The position numbers were made by a program, and so were the translations under genes. This document shows, piece by piece, positions 36,416 to 46,457 of a stretch of DNA of 64,000 nt. Numbering within the stretch: the stretch's first letter is position 1; each line of letters begins with the position of its first letter. The notes beneath the pieces are model-generated. The model ran no database searches. It was not told the origin of the DNA and worked only from the letters and a program-made list of their open reading frames with translations. This stretch comes from Methanospirillum lacunae (GTDB lineage Archaea > Halobacteriota > Methanomicrobia > Methanomicrobiales > Methanospirillaceae). Location: assembly GCF_003173355.1 (NCBI RefSeq), contig NZ_QGMY01000007.1, positions 1-64,000 of the forward strand. The letters are read 5' to 3'.

Positions 36416-37882
36416 TTACGAAATCGATAAATCCGTGAATTTTTTCGTTATCTTTTCAATCAAAGCAGGATTATCGTTTTGCACATATACCGAAGTTCCA
36501 TCAACATCGATTACTTTTTGATATCTCTCTGAAATCTCTTTGAGATGTTTCTGAAAATTCTCTGCATACTCAGGCAATTTTGAATCAAGCAGGATGACAT
36601 CAGCCTGGGGATTATAATCCATGTAAACATCATGCCTGTTTACTAAAAATACCAGAATATTCATGGGCGCAGCAACCGACACATCACCGGGAATAATATC
36701 AATTACCTGATGCAGAACCGGGCTGTGCTGCCAAGTTGGAATATGCCCACCATGTAATGCATATTGCATGGGAGGAACAACCGGAGACCAGAGAAGAGTT
36801 GCAATCAAGGAACATCCCAGTACTATTAACAAAAGATTCTTTTGCGTTATCAGGCTTTTACTCTTTTTTTCAGGGGATATTCTTTTTAATCCCATGATAA
36901 ACGCCATGATTACTACCGGAACAATAAGAGCTGAGTAATGCTGCCCCACATAGTAATATTCCGGGTTCGGCGAGAGAAGAATCTCCATAAATGAAGGAAA
37001 TCCTATCGCCAACACAGGTAGAGCAGCCAATGGGATAAACAAAAGTGGCAAAAACAGTTGAATCAGATATGATAGCCGGTTTACATTATGGTCAGACAAA
37101 TTTGAGGAAATATTTTTGTACTGATCAAGGTTACGGTTGGAAGTATCGGGGTGATCAAGAGGGAATGCAGGTTTTACAACAAAATAGAAAGAGAGAAGGA
37201 TAAGTAAAGAAAGGATAACCAACAGAACAAATTGCCAGTTCTCTTTTAGTGGTTTCGTCCGGTTTACATATAATCCCACCATTCCAAGCATACATACGAA
37301 TAACGTAACATCTTCTTTAATCAGAAGACAGAAACACCCACATGCCAGCATCAGATTATTACGCTTGGTAAGATACGCCCATAACGTCATTCCACCAAAA
37401 AATGGAAAAAATGAGATCTCATAAAAATCACAGTATGCTAAACCCTGAACAACTGGATATAAAAAATAAATTAATGCAACGATCCAGGCATGTTTGGATC
37501 CTATAAATTCACGGGCACAGAGGTATACTGGAACCACTCCGAGCGTAATAAGCACAGACTTGATGATAAACAAAGTTACTGCAGATGACGAGAGATAGTA
37601 AAAAGGGAGAGCTAATAAAAGGATGGGAGAGAAATGCACACCTAAATGTGAGCCTCCTTCAAAGGAATTTGTAAGAAATTCGCCTGAATGAATAGTATTC
37701 CAGAAGAGTTGATTAAATAAGGCTGTATCATATTGGGGATCAAAAACAGATAATCGATATAATGATACTAAAGAGAAAAATAGTGCAAAAATAATGGATG
37801 CTGATATTACGATAATATCATATTTGTCACATTTTGGAAATTTATCCCTTATATCATAACTCCTTTTACTTTCTGAATTCAT
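36416..37882 (-). CDS. DUF2079 polytopic membrane protein
   Basis: A 488-residue protein with about ten membrane helices. The N-terminal region has FDPQYDTALFNQLFWNT and HLGVHFSPILLLALPFYYL, both strongly reminiscent of DUF2079, a family that resembles GT-C glycosyltransferases in layout (acidic residues in the first loop, FEGGSHLGVHFSP). The C-terminal 120 residues are extracytoplasmic (HDVYMDYNPQADVILLD). A role in sugar or lipid transfer at the cell surface is an inference. It lies 113 bp downstream of the PKD/PEGA protein gene. Confidence 0.85.
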   Translation of the reverse strand: MNSESKRSYDIRDKFPKCDKYDIIVISASIIFALFFSLVSLYRLSVFDPQYDTALFNQLFWNTIHSGEFLTNSFEGGSHLGVHFSPILLLALPFYYLSSSAVTLFIIKSVLITLGVVPVYLCAREFIGSKHAWIVALIYFLYPVVQGLAYCDFYEISFFPFFGGMTLWAYLTKRNNLMLACGCFCLLIKEDVTLFVCMLGMVGLYVNRTKPLKENWQFVLLVILSLLILLSFYFVVKPAFPLDHPDTSNRNLDQYKNISSNLSDHNVNRLSYLIQLFLPLLFIPLAALPVLAIGFPSFMEILLSPNPEYYYVGQHYSALIVPVVIMAFIMGLKRISPEKKSKSLITQKNLLLIVLGCSLIATLLWSPVVPPMQYALHGGHIPTWQHSPVLHQVIDIIPGDVSVAAPMNILVFLVNRHDVYMDYNPQADVILLDSKLPEYAENFQKHLKEISERYQKVIDVDGTSVYVQNDNPALIEKITKKFTDLSIS

Positions 37883-37995
37883 GGCGATCTCTAATGCCCA
37901 TATTTGAATTGTATCACATATGAACTGATACGATAGAGGGAGTTGTATAAAAAAGGAGGTAAATTTAAAGATTTTAATGATGAGGGATTACCTTT

Positions 37996-40719
37996 TTAAC
38001 TTGTCGACATCGCACTCATCGGAATTACTCCGCCCTGATTCATTTGAGCGATCACATACGCAGTTCTTCCTTCCATAACATTCACCTGTTGCTCAAAAGG
38101 CTGGTACCCGGTAAGTTCAACCCGTACTGTGTGAACCCCGGGTTTTACCTGCGAGAGAGTCAGCGGGGTATTCCCTTGTGCCACACCATCCAGATATGCA
38201 AGCCCGCCTGATGGTAGTGAAGAGATCATCACATATCCATACTGCGGCAACCACCAGGATGGATAGAGGGCAGCGGTGACATATGTTACACTGCCTCCTC
38301 CGATAACATTCACCTGCTGATTCCAGTCAAGGTAGTTTGGTGAAGTAACCCGGAGCGAATGGACACCTGGTGTAACATCAGCAAGCCAGAGCGGACCAGT
38401 GCCGGCAAGATTTCCATCAACATACACGGACGATCCGGCCGGGTACGTGTAGACACTTACAATACCGTTGTTTGTCGGTTTGATCTTCATGTCTGCGATG
38501 ACTTCAATCTCTTTTCCTGCTTCCACAGAAACATCCTTGATATAGTCTGTGAAGCCGGGTTTCGTTATCCGGAGTTGGTTTATTCCGGACGGAAGGTTGC
38601 CGATACGGAATGTTTGCAGGAACCGTGTCTCACCCTGCAGTTGATTGTTCAGGTACACCTGTGAGCGGTCAGGGGCATAGGTGATCTTAACAGTTCCACC
38701 CGGACCTGCCCGTGAAGCTGTTATGTACCCTGATTTGGTGACCGAGTTTGTAGACTGGGTGTTACTTGCAGTCAACTTGACCGTGTAGGTTCCCGGGTTC
38801 CGGTATACATGGGATGGATTTGCTACCATGTCAGTCCCACCATCGCCAAAGTCCCAGGCCCACATGATCGGACCTCCAATAGACCGGTCACTAAACTGGA
38901 CTGTGAGTGGAGCAATGCCGGAAGTAGGCGTTCCACTAAAGTCAGCAATAATTGATCCTGACTGTGAGACCGTGATGTAACCTTCTTTTGTCTTCGTACT
39001 GACCCCACCGGTCTGACTGCTTGCTGTCAGTTTCACGGTGTAAACTCCGGGAGCAGTGTACGTGTGAGTTGGGCTCGCAATATTATTGCAACTATCACCT
39101 GCACATGAAGCATCCATCGGGATCACACCATCGCCAAAGTCCCAGATCCACATCGTCGGACTGCCGGTTGACTTGTCGGTGAACTTTACAGTCAGTGGTG
39201 CACCACCACTCGTTGGAGAGCCTTCAAAGTCGGCCACAACTCCGCCAGACTGTGAGACCGTGATGTAACCTTCTTTTGTCTTCGTACTAACCCCACCGGT
39301 CTGACTGCTTGCTGTCAGTTTCACGGTGTAAACTCCGGGAGCAGTGTACGTGTGAGTTGGGCTCGCAATATTATTGCAACTATCACCTGCACACGAAGCA
39401 TCCATCGGGATCACACCATCACCGAAGTCCCAGATCCACATCGTCGGATTGCCGGTTGACTTGTCGGTGAACTTTATAGTCAGTGGAGCAGTTCCGCTTG
39501 TCGGAGTACCTTCAAAGTCTGCAACAATACCACTCGGGCTGCCACCCACAAGGATATAGTTGTCCCGTTTCATCGTATGGGTTCCACCACTGTTGGACAC
39601 TGTAAGCGTAACGGAATAACTTCCGGGACCGGTGTACGTGTGCGATGGATTGGCTTCATTTGAGGTGGTCGCGTCACCAAAGTCCCAGTAGTAACCGGTT
39701 GGTGGTCCAATCGAGAGGTCAGTGAACTTCACAGTCAACGGGGCTGAACCTGAAACCGGTGTTGCTTCAAACATGGCAACCGGTGGGGGTATGTCGCCGG
39801 TAACTGCGATGAAGTCCTTTTCAATCTTTGTATCAGTTCCCTGCTGGTTTGAAGAGGTCAGTTTTACAGTAAAGACACCAGCCCGCTGGTAGGTATGGGA
39901 CGGAGATGCCAGTGTGGCATTTGTACCATCACCAAAGTCCCAGAACCACATTGTTGGATTGCCCGAAGAGGTATCAGTAAACTGGACAGTCAGGGGATTT
40001 GGTCCGCTCCGTTTGTCAGCAGTAAAGGAAGCCTTGGGTCCTGCACCACTACCGCTTACCGTGATGTATCCTACCTTTTCTTTTACACTTGAACCAGCGG
40101 TCTGGCTGCTTGCCGTTAATTTGACCGTGTATGTACCCGGGGAGTTGTATGTATGGGTCGGGTTTGCAATATTGTTACAAGAACCACCAGAGCAGGACGC
40201 GTCCATTGGAATAGGACCATCGCCAAAGTCCCACTGCCACATCGTTGGATTGCCGGTAGACTTGTCGGTGAATTTCACAGTAAGAGGAGCAACACCACTT
40301 GTGGGGGTACCTTCAAAGTCTGCAACAATCCCGGATGGTGCTCCTCCTGTACTCAAATCAAGTTTTTGGACTTTACCTGATTCAAAAGGAACAACCTGAT
40401 CTGCCTTTGTATCTCCAATATAGAAATTGATAGATAGTGGACCCATCTTGAGATCATTCTCAGATGCCACAACCATCAACTTGTCATCAAAGATACCGGC
40501 ACCCCCATATTTCCCGGCTTCCTTCAGGGTATACTGACCATAAACCTGGTCGTTTACCTTTGCTATCAGCACTGTTCCTGCCGGAACCGGACTGCCCTGA
40601 AGCGTGACAGTTCCATAGAACTCAGCCGGAAGCGGAGGAACCGCTGCCGCACTCATTATCAACGCACAGAGCAGAACAACCAGTGCCAATACTGGTTTTA
40701 TTGCACGAATCCCATCCAT
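37996..40719 (-). CDS. Secreted surface protein with six PKD and three PEGA-type repeats
   Basis: A 907-residue protein. The signal peptide is residues 1-26 (core LALVVLLCALIMSAAA). A globular domain at about 27-130 recurs in methanogen surface proteins (EFYGTVTLQGSPVPAG). Six PKD domains follow, each with WDFGDG- or WDFGDA-type cores. Repeats 1, 4 and 5 carry an extra Cys-bounded loop (MDASCAGDSCNN), presumably a disulfide. Three PEGA-like domains end the protein (VYLNNQLQGE, VYVDGNLAGTG, AYLDGVAQGN). No membrane anchor is seen at the C-terminus. PKD repeats 4 and 5 are a recent 288-bp tandem duplication. Likely an adhesin or cell-envelope component. Confidence 0.92.
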   Translation of the reverse strand: MDGIRAIKPVLALVVLLCALIMSAAAVPPLPAEFYGTVTLQGSPVPAGTVLIAKVNDQVYGQYTLKEAGKYGGAGIFDDKLMVVASENDLKMGPLSINFYIGDTKADQVVPFESGKVQKLDLSTGGAPSGIVADFEGTPTSGVAPLTVKFTDKSTGNPTMWQWDFGDGPIPMDASCSGGSCNNIANPTHTYNSPGTYTVKLTASSQTAGSSVKEKVGYITVSGSGAGPKASFTADKRSGPNPLTVQFTDTSSGNPTMWFWDFGDGTNATLASPSHTYQRAGVFTVKLTSSNQQGTDTKIEKDFIAVTGDIPPPVAMFEATPVSGSAPLTVKFTDLSIGPPTGYYWDFGDATTSNEANPSHTYTGPGSYSVTLTVSNSGGTHTMKRDNYILVGGSPSGIVADFEGTPTSGTAPLTIKFTDKSTGNPTMWIWDFGDGVIPMDASCAGDSCNNIASPTHTYTAPGVYTVKLTASSQTGGVSTKTKEGYITVSQSGGVVADFEGSPTSGGAPLTVKFTDKSTGSPTMWIWDFGDGVIPMDASCAGDSCNNIASPTHTYTAPGVYTVKLTASSQTGGVSTKTKEGYITVSQSGSIIADFSGTPTSGIAPLTVQFSDRSIGGPIMWAWDFGDGGTDMVANPSHVYRNPGTYTVKLTASNTQSTNSVTKSGYITASRAGPGGTVKITYAPDRSQVYLNNQLQGETRFLQTFRIGNLPSGINQLRITKPGFTDYIKDVSVEAGKEIEVIADMKIKPTNNGIVSVYTYPAGSSVYVDGNLAGTGPLWLADVTPGVHSLRVTSPNYLDWNQQVNVIGGGSVTYVTAALYPSWWLPQYGYVMISSLPSGGLAYLDGVAQGNTPLTLSQVKPGVHTVRVELTGYQPFEQQVNVMEGRTAYVIAQMNQGGVIPMSAMSTS
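38961..39536 (-). repeat. 288-bp tandem duplication inside the PKD-repeat gene
   Basis: Two adjacent 288-bp units (38961-39248 and 39249-39536) encode PKD repeats 5 and 4. Their first ~235 bp are nearly identical, with only a handful of single-base differences; the last ~50 bp diverge. The period equals 96 codons, so the frame is kept. Confidence 0.9.
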
Positions 40720-40930
40720 ATTTAAAGCCCCAACATCCGTTATCCGGATTACTTCACTAGAAACCTCAGAGTTTCAATTGTTTGAATGTTGTTCCTGTCC
40801 ATGATAATCTTTCCGGAAGATGTGCCCGGGACAGACGGAAAATTGTATTACGGGACTGCTTAAAAAATATCAGAATTGAAGTATATCAAAAAAAGAATAA
40901 TCGAATCGACTATTATTCCTGTTATTTACG

Positions 40931-42511
40931 TTATGGATTGATCTCTGATCTGATCGTGAGAAAGATCGGTCCGCGGACGTCAACCTTTCTGTTATTATCA
41001 GTAATATATCTCATGGCATAGGGGGCGATCTTCAGGTTGATATCTCCCGGGAGCCGGGCCATTTTAAACTGCACCGTTGTTCCTTCACCACACATGGCTG
41101 CTATCTCGATAGATTCCACAGCACCCGCTGCAGCTGCCTGCAAGAATGAGAGACCTGCAGGAACTCCTTCTTTTCTGACAGTGGCAAACTTTTCTGTGTC
41201 TGGTACCCCTAGGATCGAACCATTTTGAACAAAGATCTCATTCATGCAGGCAGGTCCGAGCAGCTTTGCCCCTTCTTCAGGTTCTTCTACATAGATAGAG
41301 ATGTTTTTGCCAGAGATCTCCCCTTCCCATGCTTTGAATGAACATGGACCTATTGCAGTTGCATTCGGAAGGGCTACATCACAGATTGCAGAAACGATCT
41401 GACGACCGGCTGCCGACGGTTCCTTCTCCAGAGAAACTGCCCGGGCGAGATCAGAATCTGAGTACTGCCGTGGAGCAAACTGGGGAAAACACATCTCACG
41501 AACATCATTTGATCCCGACGAGATCATCGCAAGTCGCTCTACTCCAAGACCGAGATTCATAACCGGGACACCAATTCCATACCCGGCCAGTGAAGATGGA
41601 GAGTAGATACCAAAGGTCGCGACCTCCACCCATCCATGCTTTGGATGAGAAGCATACACTTCAGTCTGGGTGTCAGGAATGTAATATTTTGAACGCTTGT
41701 CATCAGGTCTGAATTCAAAATCAGTGTACCCGAATGATGACAGTAATGCCCTGGCAACTGCTTTGCCATCCTCCATGGTGACATCTTCTCCTGCAACAAC
41801 GCAGGATGCAGAGTGGTAACTCATCAGACGCTGGGCATCTTCGGCCTGTTCCCTGCGGAAACACCGGTCAATCGAGAAGAGCATGATCGGATGAGGAACC
41901 TTCTCCCAGATGGAACCAAGCGTCTGAAACCAGCCACTGGTCATATGAGAACGGAGAGTCTGACGGCCTGACTCAGGTTTCAACTCACGGAATTCAGGAA
42001 AAACCTGATCAAGAATCTCGACGACCAGTGCATCATCGGTCTTGAGCACTGCTGCAAGTTCATGTGTCAGGTCATCACCGTCGATCTCTGATTTCTTATA
42101 GGCATGCAGAGTTTTTCTGAGTGCCTCTTCATCTTCCTCGGATACCTGGCGGCCGATGATTCCTGATATCTTCTCTATCTGATCCTTCCCAATTCCGACA
42201 TTGGGCCTTGGAAGCCCGCCAAGATAGAAGACACGATCAAGCACTGCCATGGCTTCTGGACCAAACTGGCGATAAACCTCCTGCTCATCAACGATGATCG
42301 GGTTTTCTGCCTCGTCAAAGCCCATCGCAAGGTATGTCTCACGAAGCTTCTGGATCGTTGCAAATACCGGATGAGGGGTTGCACACCTGTACTGCAGTCT
42401 CGGATATGTTCGATCTACTGACGGAGGCGTCAGGACTGACGGGCCTGCATGCCATGCAGCCTCATAATCTTCCTTTGCCCGCTGTTTGAACTCTTCAATA
42501 TCAAATCTCAT
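40931..42511 (-). CDS. sepS: O-phosphoseryl-tRNA(Cys) synthetase
   Basis: A 526-residue class II synthetase that charges tRNA-Cys with O-phosphoserine; SepCysS then converts it to Cys. The class II motifs are visible: [15 protein letters not shown], motif 2 [18 protein letters not shown], and motif 3 [10 protein letters not shown]. The length and N-terminus ([17 protein letters not shown]) match SepRS. The ATG at 42511 is preferred over a start 10 codons upstream because the family begins there. SepRS is found almost only in methanogens and a few relatives. It lies 7 bp downstream of taw1. Confidence 0.96.
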   Translation of the reverse strand: MRFDIEEFKQRAKEDYEAAWHAGPSVLTPPSVDRTYPRLQYRCATPHPVFATIQKLRETYLAMGFDEAENPIIVDEQEVYRQFGPEAMAVLDRVFYLGGLPRPNVGIGKDQIEKISGIIGRQVSEEDEEALRKTLHAYKKSEIDGDDLTHELAAVLKTDDALVVEILDQVFPEFRELKPESGRQTLRSHMTSGWFQTLGSIWEKVPHPIMLFSIDRCFRREQAEDAQRLMSYHSASCVVAGEDVTMEDGKAVARALLSSFGYTDFEFRPDDKRSKYYIPDTQTEVYASHPKHGWVEVATFGIYSPSSLAGYGIGVPVMNLGLGVERLAMISSGSNDVREMCFPQFAPRQYSDSDLARAVSLEKEPSAAGRQIVSAICDVALPNATAIGPCSFKAWEGEISGKNISIYVEEPEEGAKLLGPACMNEIFVQNGSILGVPDTEKFATVRKEGVPAGLSFLQAAAAGAVESIEIAAMCGEGTTVQFKMARLPGDINLKIAPYAMRYITDNNRKVDVRGPIFLTIRSEINP

Positions 42512-42518
42512 AATATCC

Positions 42519-43460
42519 TCATGCGTTCTCGATCTTCTCAAGACAGATGACCCGGGACTGGGAGTTTTCTCCTTTTATGGTGTAGTCACAATGTGGAAGG
42601 ATTGTCTCAACAAATGCCTGGATCTCAGGATGTAATGGCATATGTTTGATTGTGAGACGACGCTGGCTGAATCCCACATGCATATACGATTTCACCTCAA
42701 CAAAGGAAGCACCGCTCTCCTGAATTAATCTGGCATACCCTTCAGGATCATGGTCATTGATCCCTTTTACAAGCGTGATACGAATTGCAGTTCTCGCGCC
42801 CTGATCCCCATCCTTCCCAAGTGATACCAGACTTTCCTGCAGCCGATCCCAGTAGTCTTCAAGTGGCTGGGCAACTTTCAGGTAGGTTTCCCTGTCTGTT
42901 GCTGTGAGTGAGACATACTTCTGGAACGGTCTGCATGCTTTGAGCTCTTCAGGGTTCGTTCCGTTTGATACGAGGAAGGTTGTACATCCCTTCTGATTAA
43001 GCATCTCAATCAGTTCAGGCAGATGCGGGTACAGGGTTGGTTCCCCGGAGAGGGAGATAGCAACCTGGTCCGGATTGATCGCTTCATCCCATCGCTGGGG
43101 AGTAACTTTAGGAGAGATTTTGTATCCGGCAAGCCCTTTTTTCTGCAAAAACGGTATCCTCTTTACAATATCTGCCGGAGGAAGATCTTTTTCTCCCGGA
43201 TGTTCATGCTCAAATGATCGCCAGCAGAAGAGGCATCGATGGTTGCACTTTAGTGTGGGAGTCAGCTGAACACACCGGTGGCTGGAGATGCCGTAAAACT
43301 GGTGTTTATAACACATCTCTCCCCCTGTCAGAGCCCTTTTACACCAGAGACAGGGTTTGAGCGAAGCAGAAGAGGATGGATCAAAGAAGAGATATCCCAT
43401 CCTCCGGAGGGAAATCTCAGGGCTGTGACCGTTTGGAATCTTACATCGCGCGGAGCGCAT
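42519..43460 (-). CDS. taw1: tRNA 4-demethylwyosine synthase Taw1 (TYW1-like)
   Basis: A 313-residue radical-SAM enzyme that makes the tricyclic wyosine base at G37 of tRNA-Phe from N1-methylguanosine and pyruvate. The radical-SAM cluster motif is CNHRCLFC (CxxxCxxC), and upstream cysteines ([21 protein letters not shown]) fit the second 4Fe-4S cluster of the family. The motif [17 protein letters not shown] is strongly conserved. The ATG at 43460 lies inside the end of argS (20-bp overlap); a later in-frame ATG at 43400 is possible and would keep all motifs. Confidence 0.93.
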   Translation of the reverse strand: MRSARCKIPNGHSPEISLRRMGYLFFDPSSSASLKPCLWCKRALTGGEMCYKHQFYGISSHRCVQLTPTLKCNHRCLFCWRSFEHEHPGEKDLPPADIVKRIPFLQKKGLAGYKISPKVTPQRWDEAINPDQVAISLSGEPTLYPHLPELIEMLNQKGCTTFLVSNGTNPEELKACRPFQKYVSLTATDRETYLKVAQPLEDYWDRLQESLVSLGKDGDQGARTAIRITLVKGINDHDPEGYARLIQESGASFVEVKSYMHVGFSQRRLTIKHMPLHPEIQAFVETILPHCDYTIKGENSQSRVICLEKIENA

Positions 43461-45108
43461 CTATCCCCAGTGTTTCAAGAGCCTCTTTCAGGGTGTTCCT
43501 GGTTGCCTCAACCAGAGTGAGACGCCGATCCCGCACGGTTCCCTGTGCCTTGAGAACCGGTTCAGCATGGTAGAATGAACCAAAAATGTCTGCAAGTTCG
43601 CGGGCATATATTGCAAGCAGATACGGTTTCAGTTCAGTGACTACCTGATCGATAACCTTGGGGAACCGGGCTATTTTTTTGGCCAAGACTATCTCGCCGT
43701 CACCTTCGATCTCATAACAGTGAGGAAACTCTCCGGCCTTATCTAGAATACTACAGGCACGGGCATGAGCATACTGAATGTAAGGACCACTCTGTTTTTC
43801 AAAGTCAAGTGCTTCTTTCCAGTCAAAGACTGTACTCTTCTCAGGGATCGTCTTGACAATATCATACCTGATTGCTGCTGCTGCGACCCCTTTGGCAATT
43901 GTTTTACGTGCCTCTTCATCGAGTTCAGGGCGTCGTACTGTTACCTCTTCCATTGCCCGCCGGCCTGCTTCTTCGATCAGTTCATCAGCCGAGATGAATG
44001 TTCCCCTTCTGGTGCTCATAGAACCTTCAGGGAGTGAGACAAATTCAAAGAAGACTATCTCCGGGACCGTCTCGCCAAGAAGATCCATGGTTGCCTGCAG
44101 TTGCCTGCCGATAAGTTTGTGATCAGCACCCAGAACATCGATCACCCGGTCAAAGTTATGACCTTTCCAGAGGTGGAATGCGATATCTCGGGCAGCATAC
44201 ACACTGGTTCCATCTGAACGCCTGAGGATGTACTTCTTCTCAAACCCGTACTTTGAGAGGTCTAAAGCTAGTGTCTCCTCATGGACCGCTTCAGGCATGT
44301 GAGCAATTCGTCCCAGTAACTTACTGGTGTCACCGTTTCTGACAAAATCACTCTCAAATACAAACCGGTCATGGTGGGCATGGAGTCCGGCAAGAGTCTC
44401 CTTGAATCCTTCAAGACATCGCCTGACCGGGCCCTTGAACCTGCGGATGATCTCATCATCCCCATCCTCAACCTTCTGCATCAGGGCATCGATCTCTGCA
44501 GTGAGTGATGGATCAGCAGTGAGGTGTTTGTTTGCCTCAATGTAGACCTCGGCAATCAGATGGTCACCTTTTCCTGGCCCATACACATCAGTGTGCTGTC
44601 TGTCAATACCCCAGGCAACGATCGCAATCTGCCGGCCCATATCGTTAACGTAGTATTCAACTTCCAGAGGATACCCTGCTTTGCGGAAACACCGGGCCAG
44701 GGTATCTCCTATAATAGTATTGCGTATGTGACCGACATGGAGCGGGCCGTTCGGGTTTGCACTTGTGTGCTCAAGGACAACACGGACACTCTTAGGAGGA
44801 AGATTCCCATACCCGGGCTTGACTGCAGCTTTCAGAACCTCTGCACAGTACCTTCCCTCAAACGTGAAGTTAATATATGGCCCGGTAGCCTCGGTACGGA
44901 CATTCAGATCTTTGAGAAGACGGTCAGATATGGCATCGGTGATCTCCTTGGCTATCTGGGCGGGGGCCATCCGCTTCTCTTTTGCCATGGCAAACGCCAC
45001 GGTTGATGCAAGATCTGCATGCTCTCCACCATCAACCAGGAGAACATCCTCCCTGCCGGTATACTCTTTGAGAACCCCGGCAACCTGTTCACACAAGGAA
45101 ATATACAT
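43441..45108 (-). CDS. argS: Arginyl-tRNA synthetase
   Basis: A 555-residue class I synthetase. The HIGH-type motif is in EHTSANPNGPLHVGHIRNT; the N-terminal additional domain occupies residues 1-95; the DALR anticodon-binding domain lies at the C-terminus and literally ends IDALRAM. As in most ArgRS, the KMSKS motif is degenerate (EGSMSTRRGTFI). Its ATG overlaps the prf1 stop (TAATG), so translation of the two is coupled. Confidence 0.97.
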   Translation of the reverse strand: MYISLCEQVAGVLKEYTGREDVLLVDGGEHADLASTVAFAMAKEKRMAPAQIAKEITDAISDRLLKDLNVRTEATGPYINFTFEGRYCAEVLKAAVKPGYGNLPPKSVRVVLEHTSANPNGPLHVGHIRNTIIGDTLARCFRKAGYPLEVEYYVNDMGRQIAIVAWGIDRQHTDVYGPGKGDHLIAEVYIEANKHLTADPSLTAEIDALMQKVEDGDDEIIRRFKGPVRRCLEGFKETLAGLHAHHDRFVFESDFVRNGDTSKLLGRIAHMPEAVHEETLALDLSKYGFEKKYILRRSDGTSVYAARDIAFHLWKGHNFDRVIDVLGADHKLIGRQLQATMDLLGETVPEIVFFEFVSLPEGSMSTRRGTFISADELIEEAGRRAMEEVTVRRPELDEEARKTIAKGVAAAAIRYDIVKTIPEKSTVFDWKEALDFEKQSGPYIQYAHARACSILDKAGEFPHCYEIEGDGEIVLAKKIARFPKVIDQVVTELKPYLLAIYARELADIFGSFYHAEPVLKAQGTVRDRRLTLVEATRNTLKEALETLGIDALRAM

Positions 45109-46379
45109 TAAAACCCGGTCCTGTATCTAAGTATTGCGGCTATTCCGCCAAATGCACTATATAATTGAGACCCTTCCTCAAAATCATCTGATATGATGGA
45201 AACACTGCTGTTGCTCTGGTCAGCAAGTTGGGTCAGTTCATCTATGATGTCAAACTCCTGTTCAAGCTGGAGCGGGGATGTACACTTCGGGCAGGGTCCG
45301 AAATCAAGATCACCTGGATCTTTTCCCGCTTCCATCTGGACCGTCTTCTGCTCTGTATACCCACAGGCATCACACTTGATAACCAGGCGTGATTTCCTGA
45401 GTTTATCAGATAAGAGGAGCATATCAACCGAACCCAGTTCAAGGTTGGCCCTGACACTTTGTTCTCCATAGGCTGCAAGACCGTTGTCCTTGACAAGTTC
45501 CTTGAAGAACCGCTCCATGATGTGCTTCTCTTCAATGACAGTCTGACCTTTCAGGACATCTTCGGCAGCATCCACCAGCTCGGGAAGCCCGCTCTCATTG
45601 GTGTATGCAACATCAAAGAGCCCAAGGATCCGTTTTTGCACTTCGTGATGCAGGAACTGACCCTGTTCAAACTCTTCCTTTGTCGGGGACGGACCACCGA
45701 TCAGTAATCCCTTAAACCGGTTGAAGTAGTCTTTCTCACTCAGGAATATCTCACTGGATCGCTCGCCCACTTTCTTATAGAAATCATTGATAGCGATCAG
45801 ACGGAGGCGTTCGAATCGGATACTTGACTGACCACCTTTGCGCTGCTTTCCTGGCACCGTAGAGGTGGTTCCACCAATCGGATCAATCCGGTTTCCACGC
45901 AGAAATCCCCAGTATGCTTCTCTTCTGTCCAGAACCAGAAGGCCATACACAGCCTTCTCTTCAAGCATGTCACGGAGAGGTTCTAGTTCGAACTTGGAAC
46001 TGCACCGGTACATGTAGAGATTGATGGGCTGGGGCGGAAGCACCACGTCACACTCAAGGTCCTGGCGATCTCCATGCTTGTTCACACTCCCGCAGAAGAC
46101 AGCCATCCCTTCCTCCGGTGGCTTGTTATAATATTTAAGCCGGGCAAGAATGCTGGATATCGCACTCTGTACATTTGTCCGGGTCTGTTTCGATTTGATG
46201 TTGGCACACTGGCCAAACTCGTCCCGCAGCTGGGCGGTTACATCATAGATCTGCTTATCCGGTGGTATGTAGAGAGAGATCAGTTCGGTTCCACTGCCCT
46301 CTTTCGCCTCCAGCCGTTCAAGCATCTTTTTAAATTCATAACGCCGCCGTGCGTCATCATGTTCAACCGCTTCGCTCAT
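45108..46379 (-). CDS. prf1: Peptide chain release factor aRF1
   Basis: A 423-residue archaeal/eukaryotic-type class 1 release factor that reads all three stop codons. The NIKS motif (ANIKSKQTR, about residue 62) contacts the stop codon, and GGQ (KGGQSSIRFERLR) triggers peptide release. A mini zinc-binding domain is present (CDACGYTE...CPKC). A TATA box 30 nt upstream suggests a very short or absent leader. First gene of prf1-argS-taw1-sepS. Confidence 0.97.
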   Translation of the reverse strand: MSEAVEHDDARRRYEFKKMLERLEAKEGSGTELISLYIPPDKQIYDVTAQLRDEFGQCANIKSKQTRTNVQSAISSILARLKYYNKPPEEGMAVFCGSVNKHGDRQDLECDVVLPPQPINLYMYRCSSKFELEPLRDMLEEKAVYGLLVLDRREAYWGFLRGNRIDPIGGTTSTVPGKQRKGGQSSIRFERLRLIAINDFYKKVGERSSEIFLSEKDYFNRFKGLLIGGPSPTKEEFEQGQFLHHEVQKRILGLFDVAYTNESGLPELVDAAEDVLKGQTVIEEKHIMERFFKELVKDNGLAAYGEQSVRANLELGSVDMLLLSDKLRKSRLVIKCDACGYTEQKTVQMEAGKDPGDLDFGPCPKCTSPLQLEQEFDIIDELTQLADQSNSSVSIISDDFEEGSQLYSAFGGIAAILRYRTGF

Positions 46380-46404
46380 GGCAACAAACCTGTATTGTAA
46401 GCTG

Positions 46405-46414
46405 GTATATATTG
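46405..46414 (-). promoter_or_regulatory. TATA box upstream of prf1
   Basis: On the minus strand the sequence reads CAATATATACC, centred about 30 nt before the prf1 ATG. Transcription would start within a few bases of the codon, giving a leaderless or near-leaderless mRNA. Confidence 0.55.
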
Positions 46415-46457
46415 CTCCGGGCCGGACTTAATATCTGCGGCGGACAGAAAAAGATAT

